From the NCBI GenBank assembly GCA_037783545.1, contig JBBELK010001485.1:36113-100112 (forward strand): a stretch of 64,000 nucleotides of DNA, given 5' to 3'. Within the stretch, counting starts at the first letter, position 1; each line of letters begins with the position of its first letter. Below are positions 33,607 to 47,687 of the stretch, in pieces. The position numbers were made by a program, and so were the translations under genes. This DNA comes from Henricia sp. BOLD:AAB3569. Lineage: Eukaryota; Echinodermata; Asteroidea; Spinulosida; Echinasteridae. The notes beneath the pieces are model-generated. The model was not told the DNA's origin. It saw only the letters and a program-made list of their open reading frames with translations, and did no database searches.

Positions 33607-36600
33607 TTGAAGTCTGTCTGGAAATTCCTTCAGTTCCAAAATAGCGACCACTTCAGACGCAATGTTTCCCGAAAGTGGCGTCTGCTTGTGCTAAAACTGT
33701 GCCGGCAGGGAGTTTTTGCTAGATTCGACGATAACTCGGTCGGTTTAAACGGGAAATTGCTGAAATTTGCAGAACACGTTTGGGATATAGAGTTGTTATA
33801 GCAGGCGAAATTTTAAGTTTGTCTGGAAATTCCTTCAGTTCCAAAATAGCGACCACTTCAGACGCAATGTTTCTCGAAAGCGGCGTCTGCTTGTGCGAAA
33901 ACTGTGCCGGCAGGGAGTTTTTGCTAGATTCGACGATAACTCGGTCGGTTTAAACGGGAAATTGCTGAAATTTGCAGAACACGTTTGGGATATAGAGTTG
34001 TTATAGCAGGCGAAATTTGAAGTTTGTCTGGAAATTCCTTCAGTTCCAAAATAGCGACCACTTCAGACGCAATGTTTCTCGAAAGCGGCGTCTGCTTGTG
34101 CGAAAACTGTGCCGGCAGGGAGTTTTTGCTAGATTCGACGATAACTCGGTCGGTATAAACGGGAAATTGCTGACATTTGCAGAACACGTTTGGGATATAG
34201 AGTTGTTTAAGCAGGCAAAATTTGAAGTCTGTCTGGAAATTCCTTCAGTTCCAAAATAGCGACCACTTCAGACGCAATGTTTCCCGAAAGTGGCGTCTGC
34301 TTGTGCTAAAACTGTGCCGGCAGGGAGTTTTTGCTAGATTCGACGATAACTCGGTCGGTTTAAACGGGAAATTGGTGACATTTGCAGAACACGTTTGGGA
34401 TATAGAGTTGTTATAGCAGGCGAAATTTGAAGTTTGTCTGGAAATTCCTTCAGTTCCAAAATAGCGACCACTTCAGACGCAATGTTTCCCGAAAGAGGCG
34501 TCTGCTTGTGCGAAAACTGTGCCGGCAGGGAGTTTTTGCTAGATTCGACGATAACTCGGTTGGTTTAAACGGGAAATTGCTGAAATTTGCAGAACACGTT
34601 TGGGATATAGAGTTGTTATAGCAGGCGAAATTTTAAGTTTGTCTGGAAATTCCTTCAGTTCCAAAATAGCGACCACTTCAGACGCAATGTTTCTCGAAAG
34701 CGGCGTCTGCTTGTGCGAAAACTGTGCCGGCAGGGAGTTTTTGCTAGATTCGACGATAACTCGGTTGGTTTAAACGGGAAATTGCTGAAATTTGCAGAAC
34801 ACGTTTGGGATATAGAGTTGTTATAGCAGGCGAAATTTTAAGTTTGTCTGGAAATTCCTTCAGTTCCAAAATAGCGACCACTTCAGACGCAATGTTTCTC
34901 GAAAGCGGCGTCTGCTTGTGCGAAAACTGTGCCGGCAGGGAGTTTTTGCTAGATTCGACGATAACTCGGTCGGTTTTAAACGGGAAATTGCTGAAATTTG
35001 CAGAACACGTTTGGGATATAGAGTTGTTATAGCAGGCGAAATTTGAAGTTTGTCTGGAAATTCCTTCAGTTCCAAAATAGCGACCACTTCAGACGCAATG
35101 TTTCTCGAAAGCGGCGTCTGCTTGTGCGAAAACTGTGCCGGCAGGGAGTTTTTGCTAGATTCGACGATAACTCGGTCGGTTTAAACGGGAAATTGCTGAA
35201 ATTTGCAGAACACGTTTGGGATATAGAGTTGTTATAGCAGGCGAAATTTGAAGTTTGTCTGGAAATTCCTTCAGTTCCAAAATAGCGACCACTTCAGACG
35301 CAATGTTTCTCGAAAGCGGCGTCTGCTTGTGCGAAAACTGTGCCGGCAGGGAGTTTTTGCTAGATTCGACGATAACTCGGTCGGTATAAACGGGAAATTG
35401 CTGACATTTGCAGAACACGTTTGGGATATAGAGTTGTTTAAGCAGGCAAAATTTGAAGTCTGTCTGGAAATTCCTTCAGTTCCAAAATAGCGACCACTTC
35501 AGACGCAATGTTTCCCGAAAGTGGCGTCTGCTTGTGCTAAAACTGTGCCGGCAGGGAGTTTTTGCTAGATTCGACGATAACTCGGTCGGTTTAAACGGGA
35601 AATTGGTGACATTTGCAGAACACGTTTGGGATATAGAGTTGTTATAGCAGGCGAAATTTGAAGTTTGTCTGGAAATTCCTTCAGTTCCAAAATAGCGACC
35701 ACTTCAGACGCAATGTTTCCCGAAAGAGGCGTCTGCTTGTGCGAAAACTGTGCCGGCAGGGAGTTTTTGCTAGATTCGACGATAACTCGATCGGTTTGAA
35801 CGGGAAATTGCTGAAATTTGCAGAACACGTTTGGGATATAGAGTTGTTATAGCAAGCAAAATTTGAAGTTTGTCTGGAAATTCCTTCAGTTCCAAGATAG
35901 CGACCACTTCAGACGCAATGTTTCCCGAAAGCGGCGTCTGCTTGTGCGAAAACTGTGCCGGCAGGGAGTTTTTGCTAGATTCGACGATAACTCGGTCGGT
36001 TTAAACGGAAAATTGCTGAAATTTGCAGAACACGTTTGGGATATAGAGTTGTTTAAGCAGGCACAATTTGAAGTCTGTCTGGAAATTCCTTCAGTTCCAA
36101 AATAGCGACCACTTCAGACGCAATGTTTCCCGAAAGTGGCGTCTGCTTGTGCTAAAACTGTGCCGGCAGGGAGTTTTTGCTAGATTCGACGATAACTCGG
36201 TCGGTTTAAACGGGAAATTGCTGAAATTTGCAGAACACGTTTGGGATATAGAGTTGTTATAGCAGGCGAAATTTTAAGTTTGTCTGGAAATTCCTTCAGT
36301 TCCAAAATAGCGACCACTTCAGACGCAATGTTTCTCGAAAGCGGCGTCTGCTTGTGCGAAAACTGTGCCGGCAGGGAGTTTTTGCTAGATTCGACGATAA
36401 CTCGGTCGGTTTAAACGGGAAATTGCTGAAATTTGCAGAACACGTTTGGGATATAGAGTTGTTATAGCAGGCGAAATTTGAAGTTTGTCTGGAAATTCCT
36501 TCAGTTCCAAAATAGCGACCACTTCAGACGCAATGTTTCTCGAAAGCGGCGTCTGCTTGTGCGAAAACTGTGCCGGCAGGGAGTTTTTGCTAGATTCGAC

Positions 36601-38716
36601 GATAACTCGGTCGGTATAAACGGGAAATTGCTGACATTTGCAGAACACGTTTGGGATATAGAGTTGTTTAAGCAGGCAAAATTTGAAGTCTGTCTGGAAA
36701 TTCCTTCAGTTCCAAAATAGCGACCACTTCAGACGCAATGTTTCCCGAAAGTGGCGTCTGCTTGTGCTAAAACTGTGCCGGCAGGGAGTTTTTGCTAGAT
36801 TCGACGATAACTCGGTCGGTTTAAACGGGAAATTGGTGACATTTGCAGAACACGTTTGGGATATAGAGTTGTTATAGCAGGCGAAATTTGAAGTTTGTCT
36901 GGAAATTCCTTCAGTTCCAAAATAGCGACCACTTCAGACGCAATGTTTCCCGAAAGAGGCGTCTGCTTGTGCGAAAACTGTGCCGGCAGGGAGTTTTTGC
37001 TAGATTCGACGATAACTCGGTTGGTTTAAACGGGAAATTGCTGAAATTTGCAGAACACGTTTGGGATATAGAGTTGTTATAGCAGGCGAAATTTTAAGTT
37101 TGTCTGGAAATTCCTTCAGTTCCAAAATAGCGACCACTTCAGACGCAATGTTTCTCGAAAGCGGCGTCTGCTTGTGCGAAAACTGTGCCGGCAGGGAGTT
37201 TTTGCTAGATTCGACGATAACTCGGTTGGTTTAAACGGGAAATTGCTGAAATTTGCAGAACACGTTTGGGATATAGAGTTGTTATAGCAGGCGAAATTTT
37301 AAGTTTGTCTGGAAATTCCTTCAGTTCCAAAATAGCGACCACTTCAGACGCAATGTTTCTCGAAAGCGGCGTCTGCTTGTGCGAAAACTGTGCCGGCAGG
37401 GAGTTTTTGCTAGATTCGACGATAACTCGGTCGGTTTAAACGGGAAATTGCTGAAATTTGCAGAACACGTTTGGGATATAGAGTTGTTATAGCAGGCGAA
37501 ATTTGAAGTTTGTCTGGAAATTCCTTCAGTTCCAAAATAGCGACCACTTCAGACGCAATGTTTCCCGAAAGTGGCGTCTGCTTGTGCTAAAACTGTGCCG
37601 GCAGGGAGTTTTTGCTAGATTCGACGATAACTCGGTCGGTTTAAACGGGAAATTGCTGAAATTTGCAGAACACGTTTGGGATATAGAGTTGTTATAGCAG
37701 GCGAAATTTGAAGTTTGTCTGGAAATTCCTTCAGTTCCAAAATAGCGACCACTTCAGACGCAATGTTCCTCGAAAGCGGCGTCTGCTTGTGCGAAAACTG
37801 TGCCGGCAGGGAGTTTTTGCTAGATTCGACGATAACTCGGTCGGTTTAAACGGGAAATTGCTGAAATTTGCAGAACACGTTTGGGATATAGAGTTGTTTA
37901 AGCAGGCAAAATTTGAAGTCTGTCTGGAAATTCCTTCAGTTCCAAAATAGCGACCACTTCAGACGCAATGTTTCCCGAAAGTGGCGTCTGCTTGTGCTAA
38001 AACTGTGCCGGCAGGGAGTTTTTGCTAGATTCGACGATAACTCGGTCGGTTTAAACGGGAAATTGCTGAAATTTGCAGAACACGTTTGGGATATAGAGTT
38101 GTTATAGCAGGCGAAATTTGAAGTTTGTCTGGAAATTCCTTCAGTTCCAAAATAGCGACCACTTCAGACGCAATGTTCCTCGAAAGCGGCGTCTGCTTGT
38201 GCGAAAACTGTGCCGGCAGGGAGTTTTTGCTAGATTCGACGATAACTCGGTCGGTTTAAAACGGGAAATTGCTGACATTTGCAGAACACGTTTGGGATAT
38301 AGAGTTGTTATAGCAGGCGAAATTTGAAGTCTGTCTGGAAATTCCTTCAGTTCCAAAATAGCGACCACTTCAGACGCAATGTTTCCCGAAAGAGGCGTCT
38401 GCTTGTGCGAAAACTGTGCCGGCAGGGAGTTTTTGCTAGATTCGACGATAACTCGGTCGGTTTAAACGGGAAATTGCTGACATTTGCAGAACACGTTTGG
38501 GATATAGAGTTGTTATAGCAGGCGAAATTTGAAGTCTGTCTGGAAATTCCTTCAGTTCCAAAATAGCGACCACTTCAGACGCAATGTTTCCCGAAAGCGG
38601 CGTCTGCTTGTGCGAAAACTGTGCTATATTCGACGATAACTCGATCGGTTTGAACGGGAAATTGCTGAAATTTGCAGAACACGTTTGGGATATAGCGTTG
38701 TTATAGCAGGCAAAAT
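33607..38716 (+). repeat. Array segment resembling 4.7-8.2 kb at 30,512-bp offset
   Basis: Unit order: w, T, I, W, B, T, T, T-like (35043, TTTGAAG start), I, W, N, D, w, T, I, W, B (36888), T, T, w, P, w, P, R, S (38529). From 35248 to about 38712 the order and nearly all diagnostic bases equal 4736-8200, including GGTTGG in B and T and the unusual P unit that ends GAAATTT with TTTAAG (7196 and 37708). Differences include GACATATG at 6122 only, +1 A at about 38259, AAGTCT at 38533, and ATATAGCGTTG at about 38696. Confidence 0.82.
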
Positions 38717-41700
38717 TTGAAGTTTGTCTGGAAATTCCTTCAGTTCCAAAATAGCGACCACTTCAGACGCAATGTTTTCCGAAAGAGGCGTCTGCTTGTG
38801 CGAAAACTGTGCCGGCAGGGAGTTTTTGCTAGATTCGACGATAACTCGATCGGTTTGAAAGGGAAATTGCTGAAATTTGCAGAACACGTTTGGGATATAG
38901 AGTTGTTATAGCAGGCAAAATTTGAAGTTTGTCTGGAAATTCCTTCAGTTCCAAAATAGCGACCACTTCAGACGCAATATTTCCCAAAAGCGGCGTCTGC
39001 TTGTGCGAAAACTGTGCCGGCAGGGAGTTTTTGCTAGATTCGACGATAACTCGGTCGGTTTAAACGGGAAATTGCTGACATTTGCAGAACACGTTTGGGA
39101 TATAGAGTTGTTTAAGCAGGCAAAATTTGAAGTCTGTCTGGAAATTCCTTCAGTTCCAAAATAGCGACCACTTCAGACGCAATGTTTCCCGAAAGTGGCG
39201 TCTGCTTGTGCTAAAACTGTGCCGGCAGGGAGTTTTTGCTAGATTCGACGATAACTCGGTCGGTTTAAACGGGAAATTGCTGAAATTTGCAGAACACGTT
39301 TGGGATATAGAGTTGTTATAGCAGGCGAAATTTTAAGTTTGTCTGGAAATTCCTTCAGTTCCAAAATAGCGACCACTTCAGACGCAATGTTTCTAGAAAG
39401 CGGCGTCTGCTTGTGCGAAAACTGTGCCGGCAGGGAGTTTTTGCTAGATTCGACGATAACTCGGTCGGTTTAAACGGGAAATTGCTGAAATTTGCAGAAC
39501 ACGTTTGGGATATAGAGTTGTTATAGCAGGCGAAATTTGAAGTTTGTCTGGAAATTCCTTCAGTTCCAAAATAGCGACCACTTCAGACGCAATGTTTCTC
39601 GAAAGCGGCGTCTGCTTGTGCGAAAACTGTGCCGGCAGGGAGTTTTTGCTAGATTCGACGATAACTCGGTCGGTATAAACGGGAAATTGCTGACATTTGC
39701 AGAACACGTTTGGGATATAGAGTTGTTTAAGCAGGCAAAATTTGAAGTCTGTCTGGAAATTCCTTCAGTTCCAAAATAGCGACCACTTCAGACGCAATGT
39801 TTCCCGAAAGTGGCGTCTGCTTGTGCTAAAACTGTGCCGGCAGGGAGTTTTTGCTAGATTCGACGATAACTCGGTCGGTTTAAACGGGAAATTGGTGACA
39901 TTTGCAGAACACGTTTGGGATATAGAGTTGTTATAGCAGGCGAAATTTGAAGTTTGTCTGGAAATTCCTTCAGTTCCAAAATAGCGACCACTTCAGACGC
40001 AATGTTTCCCGAAAGAGGCGTCTGCTTGTGCGAAAACTGTGCCGGCAGGGAGTTTTTGCCAGATTCGACGATAACTCGATCGGTTTGAACGGGAAATTGC
40101 TGAAATTTGCAGAACACGTTTGGGATATAGAGTTGTTATAGCAAGCAAAATTTGAAGTTTGTCTGGAAATTCCTTCAGTTCCAAGATAGCGACCACTTCA
40201 GACGCAATGTTTCCCGAAAGCGGCGTCTGCTTGTGCGAAAACTGTGCCGGCAGGGAGTTTTTGCTAGATTCGACGATAACTCGGTCGGTTTAAACGGAAA
40301 ATTGCTGAAATTTGCAGAACACGTTTGGGATATAGAGTTGTTTAAGCAGGCACAATTTGAAGTCTGTCTGGAAATTCCTTCAGTTCCAAAATAGCGACCA
40401 CTTCAGACGCAATGTTTCCCGAAAGTGGCGTCTGCTTGTGCTAAAACTGTGCCGGCAGGGAGTTTTTGCTAGATTCGACGATAACTCGGTCGGTTTAAAC
40501 GGGAAATTGCTGAAATTTGCAGAACACGTTTGGGATATAGAGTTGTTATAGCAGGCGAAATTTTAAGTTTGTCTGGAAATTCCTTCAGTTCCAAAATAGC
40601 GACCACTTCAGACGCAATGTTTCTCGAAAGCGGCGTCTGCTTGTGCGAAAACTGTGCCGGCAGGGAGTTTTTGCTAGATTCGACGATAACTCGGTCGGTT
40701 TAAACGGGAAATTGCTGAAATTTGCAGAACACGTTTGGGATATAGAGTTGTTATAGCAGGCGAAATTTGAAGTTTGTCTGGAAATTCCTTCAGTTCCAAA
40801 ATAGCGACCACTTCAGACGCAATGTTTCTCGAAAGCGGCGTCTGCTTGTGCGAAAACTGTGCCGGCAGGGAGTTTTTGCTAGATTCGACGATAACTCGGT
40901 CGGTATAAACGGGAAATTGCTGACATTTGCAGAACACGTTTGGGATATAGAGTTGTTTAAGCAGGCAAAATTTGAAGTCTGTCTGGAAATTCCTTCAGTT
41001 CCAAAATAGCGACCACTTCAGACGCAATGTTTCCCGAAAGTGGCGTCTGCTTGTGCTAAAACTGTGCCGGCAGGGAGTTTTTGCTAGATTCGACGATAAC
41101 TCGGTCGGTTTAAACGGGAAATTGGTGACATTTGCAGAACACGTTTGGGATATAGAGTTGTTATAGCAGGCGAAATTTGAAGTTTGTCTGGAAATTCCTT
41201 CAGTTCCAAAATAGCGACCACTTCAGACGCAATGTTTCCCGAAAGAGGCGTCTGCTTGTGCGAAAACTGTGCCGGCAGGGAGTTTTTGCTAGATTCGACG
41301 ATAACTCGATCGGTTTGAACGGGAAATTGCTGAAATTTGCAGAACACGTTTGGGATATAGAGTTGTTATAGCAAGCAAAATTTGAAGTTTGTCTGGAAAT
41401 TCCTTCAGTTCCAAGATAGCGACCACTTCAGACGCAATGTTTCCCGAAAGCGGCGTCTGCTTGTGCGAAAACTGTGCCGGCAGGGAGTTTTTGCTAGATT
41501 CGACGATAACTCGGTCGGTTTAAACGGAAAATTGCTGAAATTTGCAGAACACGTTTGGGATATAGAGTTGTTTAAGCAGGCACAATTTGAAGTCTGTCTG
41601 GAAATTCCTTCAGTTCCAAAATAGCGACCACTTCAGACGCAATGTTTCCCGAAAGTGGCGTCTGCTTGTGCTAAAACTGTGCCGGCAGGGAGTTTTTGCT

Positions 41701-44013
41701 AGATTCGACGATAACTCGGTCGGTTTAAACGGGAAATTGGTGACATTTGCAGAACACGTTTGGGATATAGAGTTGTTATAGCAGGCGAAATTTGAAGTTT
41801 GTCTGGAAATTCCTTCAGTTCCAAAATAGCGACCACTTCAGACGCAATGTTTCCCGAAAGAGGCGTCTGCTTGTGCGAAAACTGTGCCGGCAGGGAGTTT
41901 TTGCTAGATTCGACGATAACTCGGTCGGTTTAAACGGGAAATTGCTGAAATTTGCAGAACACGTTTGGGATATAGAGTTGTTATAGCAGGCGAAATTTGA
42001 AGTTTGTCTGGAAATTCCTTCAGTTCCAAAATAGCGACCACTTCAGACGCAATGTTTCCCGAAAGCGGCGTCTGCTTGTGCGAAAACTGTGCTATATTCG
42101 ACGATAACTCGATCGGTTTGAACGGGAAATTGCTGAAATTTGCAGAACACGTTTGGGATATAGAGTTGTTATAGCAGGCAAAATTTGAAGTTTGTCTGGA
42201 AATTCCTTCAGTTCCAAAATAGCGACCACTTCAGACGCAATGTTTCCCGAAAGAGGCGTCTGCTTGTGCGAAAACTGTGCCGGCAGGGAGTTTTTGCTAG
42301 ATTCGACGATAACTCGATCGGTTTGAACGGGAAATTGCTGAAATTTGCAGAACACGTTTGGGATATAGAGTTGTTATAGCAGGCAAAATTTGAAGTTTGT
42401 CTGGAAATTCCTTCAGTTCCAAAATAGCGACCACTTCAGACGCAATATTTCCCAAAAGCGGCGTCTGCTTGTGCTAAAACTGTGCCGGCAGGGAGTCCTT
42501 GCTAGATTCGACGATAACTCGGTCGGTTTAAACGGGAAATTGCTGAAATTTGCAGAACACGTTTGGGATATAGAGTTGTTATAGCAGGCGAAATTTGAAG
42601 TTTGTCTGGAAATTCCTTCAGTTCCAAAATAGCGACCACTTCAGACGCAATGTTTCTCGAAAGCGGCGTCTGCTTGTGCGAAAACTGTGCAGGCAGGGAG
42701 TTTTTGCTAGATTCGACGATAACTCGGTCGGTTTAAACGGGAAATTGCTGACATTTGCAGAACACGTTTGGGATATAGAGTTGTTATAGCAGGCGAAATT
42801 TGAAGTCTGTCTGGAAATTCCTTCAGTTCCAAAATAGCGACCACTTCAGACGCAATGTTTCCCGAAAGAGGCGTCTGCTTGTGCGAAAACTGTGCCGGCA
42901 GGGAGTTTTTGCTAGATTCGACGATAACTCGGTCGGTTTAAACGGGAAATTGCTGACATTTGCAGAACACGTTTGGGATATAGAGTTGTTATAGCAGGCG
43001 AAATTTGAAGTTTGTCTGGAAATTCCTTCAGTTCCAAAATAGCGACCACTTCAGACGCAATGTTTCCCGAAAGCGGCGTCTGCTTGTGCGAAAACTGTGC
43101 TATATTCGACGATAACTCGATCGGTTTGAACGGGAAATTGCTGAAATTTGCAGAACACGTTTGGGATATAGAGTTGTTATAGCAGGCAAAATTTGAAGTT
43201 TGTCTGGAAATTCCTTCAGTTCCAAAATAGCGACCACTTCAGACGCAATGTTTTCCGAAAGAGGCGTCTGCTTGTGCGAAAACTGTGCCGGCAGGGAGTT
43301 TTTGCTAGATTCGACGATAACTCGATCGGTTTGAAAGGGAAATTGCTGAAATTTGCAGAACACGTTTGGGATATAGAGTTGTTATAGCAGGCAAAATTTG
43401 AAGTTTGTCTGGAAATTCCTTCAGTTCCAAAATAGCGACCACTTCAGACGCAATGTTTCCCGAAAGTGGCGTCTGCTTGTGCTAAAACTGTGCCGGCAGG
43501 GAGTTTTTGCTAGATTCGACGATAACTCGGTCGGTTTAAACGGGAAATTGCTGAAATTTGCAGAACACGTTTGGGATATAGAGTTGTTATAAGCAGGCGA
43601 AATTTTAAGTTTGTCTGGAAATTCCTTCAGTTCCAAAATAGCGACCACTTCAGACGCAATGTTTCTCGAAAGCGGCGTCTGCTTGTGCTAAAACTGTGCC
43701 GGCAGGGAGTTTTTGCTAGATTCGACGATAACTCGGTCGGTTTAAACGGGAAATTGGTGACATTTGCAGAACACGTTTGGGATATAGAGTTGTTATAGCA
43801 GGCAAAATTTGAAGTTTGTCTGGAAATTCCTTCAGTTCCAAAATAGCGACCACTTCAGACGCAATATTTCCCAAAAGCGGCGTCTGCTTGTGCGAAAACT
43901 GTGCCGGCAGGGAGTTTTTGCTAGATTCGACGATAACTCGGTCGGTTTAAACGGGAAATTGCTGAAATTTGCAGAACACGTTTGGGATATAGAGTTGTTA
44001 TAGCAGGCGAAAT
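38717..44013 (+). repeat. Array segment F-Q-w-T, two I-W-N-D runs, W-B-S-N-q-C-R-S-F-w
   Basis: 38717-40350 matches 9827-11450 and 13483-15106 unit for unit, including TTTCTAGAAAGC at about 39390. Then w, T, I (40767), W, N, D, W, B, S (41997), N, q, C, R, S (43005), F, w, a T/W hybrid (43604, preceded by TTATAAGCAGG with one extra A), and a Q unit with GCTGAAATTT (43809). GCCAGATTC at about 40060 is private. Confidence 0.82.
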
Positions 44014-45102
44014 TTGAAGTTTGTCTGGAAATTCCTTCAGTTCCAAAATAGCGACCACTTCAGACGCAATGTTTCTCGAAAGCGGCGTCTGCTTGTGCGA
44101 AAACTGTGCCGGCAGGGAGTTTTTGCTAGATTCGACGATAACTCGGTCGGTATAAACGGGAAATTGCTGACATTTGCAGAACACGTTTGGGATATAGAGT
44201 TGTTTAAGCAGGCAAAATTTGAAGTCTGTCTGGAAATTCCTTCAGTTCCAAAATAGCGACCACTTCAGACGCAATGTTTCCCGAAAGTGGCGTCTGCTTG
44301 TGCTAAAACTGTGCCGGCAGGGAGTTTTTGCTAGATTCGACGATAACTCGGTCGGTTTAAACGGGAAATTGGTGACATTTGCAGAACACGTTTGGGATAT
44401 AGAGTTGTTATAGCAGGCGAAATTTGAAGTTTGTCTGGAAATTCCTTCAGTTCCAAAATAGCGACCACTTCAGACGCAATGTTTCCCGAAAGAGGCGTCT
44501 GCTTGTGCGAAAACTGTGCCGGCAGGGAGTTTTTGCTAGATTCGACGATAACTCGATCGGTTTGAACGGGAAATTGCTGAAATTTGCAGAACACGTTTGG
44601 GATATAGAGTTGTTATAGCAAGCAAAATTTGAAGTTTGTCTGGAAATTCCTTCAGTTCCAAGATAGCGACCACTTCAGACGCAATGTTTCCCGAAAGCGG
44701 CGTCTGCTTGTGCGAAAACTGTGCCGGCAGGGAGTTTTTGCTAGATTCGACGATAACTCGGTCGGTTTTAAACGGAAAATTGCTGAAATTTGCAGAACAC
44801 GTTTGGGATATAGAGTTGTTTAAGCAGGCACAATTTGAAGTCTGTCTGGAAATTCCTTCAGTTCCAAAATAGCGACCACTTCAGACGCAATGTTTCCCGA
44901 AAGTGGCGTCTGCTTGTGCTAAAACTGTGCCGGCAGGGAGTTTTTGCTAGATTCGACGATAACTCGGTCGGTTTAAACGGGAAATTGCTGAAATTTGCAG
45001 AACACGTTTGGGATATAGAGTTGTTATAGCAGGCGAAATTTTAAGTTTGTCTGGAAATTCCTTCAGTTCCAAAATAGCGACCACTTCAGACGCAATGTTT
45101 CT

Positions 45103-47545
45103 CGAAAGCGGCGTCTGCTTGTGCGAAAACTGTGCCGGCAGGGAGTTTTTGCTAGATTCGACGATAACTCGGTCGGTTTAAACGGGAAATTGCTGAAATT
45201 TGCAGAACACGTTTGGGATATAGAGTTGTTATAGCAGGCGAAATTTGAAGTTTGTCTGGAAATTCCTTCAGTTCCAAAATAGCGACCACTTCAGACGCAA
45301 TGTTTCTCGAAAGCGGCGTCTGCTTGTGCGAAAACTGTGCCGGCAGGGAGTTTTTGCTAGATTCGACGATAACTCGGTCGGTATAAACGGGAAATTGCTG
45401 ACATTTGCAGAACACGTTTGGGATATAGAGTTGTTTAAGCAGGCAAAATTTGAAGTCTGTCTGGAAATTCCTTCAGTTCCAAAATAGCGACCACTTCAGA
45501 CGCAATGTTTCCCGAAAGTGGCGTCTGCTTGTGCTAAAACTGTGCCGGCAGGGAGTTTTTGCTAGATTCGACGATAACTCGGTCGGTTTAAACGGGAAAT
45601 TTGTGACATTTGCAGAACACGTTTGGGATATAGAGTTGTTATAGCAGGCGAAATTTGAAGTTTGTCTGGAAATTCCTTCAGTTCCAAAATAGCGACCACT
45701 TCAGACGCAATGTTTCCCGAAAGAGGCGTCTGCTTGTGCGAAAACTGTGCCGGCAGGGAGTTTTTGCTAGATTCGACGATAACTCGATCGGTTTGAACGG
45801 GAAATTGCTGAAATTTGCAGAACACGTTTGGGATATAGAGTTGTTATAGCAAGCAAAATTTGAAGTTTGTCTGGAAATTCCTTCAGTTCCAAGATAGCGA
45901 CCACTTCAGACGCAATGTTTCCCGAAAGCGGCGTCTGCTTGTGCGAAAACTGTGCCGGCAGGGAGTTTTTGCTAGATTCGACGATAACTCGGTCGGTTTA
46001 AACGGAAAATTGCTGAAATTTGCAGAACACGTTTGGGATATAGAGTTGTTTAAGCAGGCACAATTTGAAGTCTGTCTGGAAATTCCTTCAGTTCCAAAAT
46101 AGCGACCACTTCAGACGCAATGTTTCCCGAAAGTGGCGTCTGCTTGTGCTAAAACTGTGCCGGCAGGGAGTTTTTGCTAGATTCGACGATAACTCGGTCG
46201 GTTTAAACGGGAAATTGGTGACATTTGCAGAACACGTTTGGGATATAGAGTTGTTATAGCAGGCGAAATTTGAAGTTTGTCTGGAAATTCCTTCAGTTCC
46301 AAAATAGCGACCACTTCAGACGCAATGTTTCCCGAAAGAGGCGTCTGCTTGTGCGAAAACTGTGCCGGCAGGGAGTTTTTGCTAGATTCGACGATAACTC
46401 GGTCGGTTTAAACGGGAAATTGCTGAAATTTGCAGAACACGTTTGGGATATAGAGTTGTTATAGCAGGCGAAATTTGAAGTTTGTCTGGAAATTCCTTCA
46501 GTTCCAAAATAGCGACCACTTCAGACGCAATGTTTCCCGAAAGCGGCGTCTGCTTGTGCGAAAACTGTGCTATATTCGACGATAACTCGATCGGTTTGAA
46601 CGGGAAATTGCTGAAATTTGCAGAACACGTTTGGGATATAGAGTTGTTATAGCAGGCAAAATTTGAAGTTTGTCTGGAAATTCCTTCAGTTCCAAAATAG
46701 CGACCACTTCAGACGCAATGTTTCCCGAAAGAGGCGTCTGCTTGTGCGAAAACTGTGCCGGCAGGGAGTTTTTGCTAGATTCGACGATAACTCGATCGGT
46801 TTGAACGGGAAATTGCTGAAATTTGCAGAACACGTTTGGGATATAGAGTTGTTATAGCAGGCAAAATTTGAAGTTTGTCTGGAAATTCCTTCAGTTCCAA
46901 AATAGCGACCACTTCAGACGCAATATTTCCCAAAAGCGGCGTCTGCTTGTGCTAAAACTGTGCCGGCAGGGAGTTCTTGCTAGATTCGACGATAACTCGG
47001 TCGGTTTAAACGGGAAATTGCTGAAATTTGCAGAACACGTTTGGGATATAGAGTTGTTATAGCAGGCGAAATTTGAAGTTTGTCTGGAAATTCCTTCAGT
47101 TCCAAAATAGCGACCACTTCAGACGCAATGTTTCTCGAAAGCGGCGTCTGCTTGTGCGAAAACTGTGCAGGCAGGGAGTTTTTGCTAGATTCGACGATAA
47201 CTCGGTCGGTTTAAACGGGAAATTGCTGACATTTGCAGAACACGTTTGGGATATAGAGTTGTTATAGCAGGCGAAATTTGAAGTCTGTCTGGAAATTCCT
47301 TCAGTTCCAAAATAGCGACCACTTCAGACGCAATGTTTCCCGAAAGAGGCGTCTGCTTGTGCGAAAACTGTGCCGGCAGGGAGTTTTTGCTAGATTCGAC
47401 GATAACTCGGTCGGTTTAAACGGGAAATTGCTGACATTTGCAGAACACGTTTGGGATATAGAGTTGTTATAGCAGGCGAAATTTGAAGTTTGTCTGGAAA
47501 TTCCTTCAGTTCCAAAATAGCGACCACTTCAGACACAATGTTTCC
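45103..47545 (+). repeat. 2,443-bp tandem duplication, unit 1
   Basis: Order: end of T (45040), I, W, N, D, W, B, S, N, q, C, R, start of the hybrid 47483. Offset to unit 2 is twelve monomers with one S unit. The W unit carries GGGAAATTTGTGAC (about 45600), repeated at about 48043 and nowhere else. Confidence 0.88.
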
Positions 47546-47687
47546 CGAAAGCGGCGTCTGCTTGTGCGAAAACTGTGCCGGCAGGGAGTTTTTGCTAGAT
47601 TCGACGATAACTCGGTCGGTTTAAACGGGAAATTGCTGAAATTTGCAGAACACGTTTGGGATATAGAGTTGTTATAGCAGGCGAAAT
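47483..47687 (+). repeat. Hybrid S/T monomer at the junction of the 2,443-bp duplication
   Basis: The 5' part equals the S unit at 49926, including the rare ACACAATG and CCCGAAAGCGG. The 3' part equals the full-length T unit at 45040 (no 17-bp deletion, GGTTTAAAC, GCTGAAATTT). The switch lies in 47546-47578, a stretch identical in both parents that contains the right dyad arm. It is what one unequal exchange between those two monomers would leave. Confidence 0.87.
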
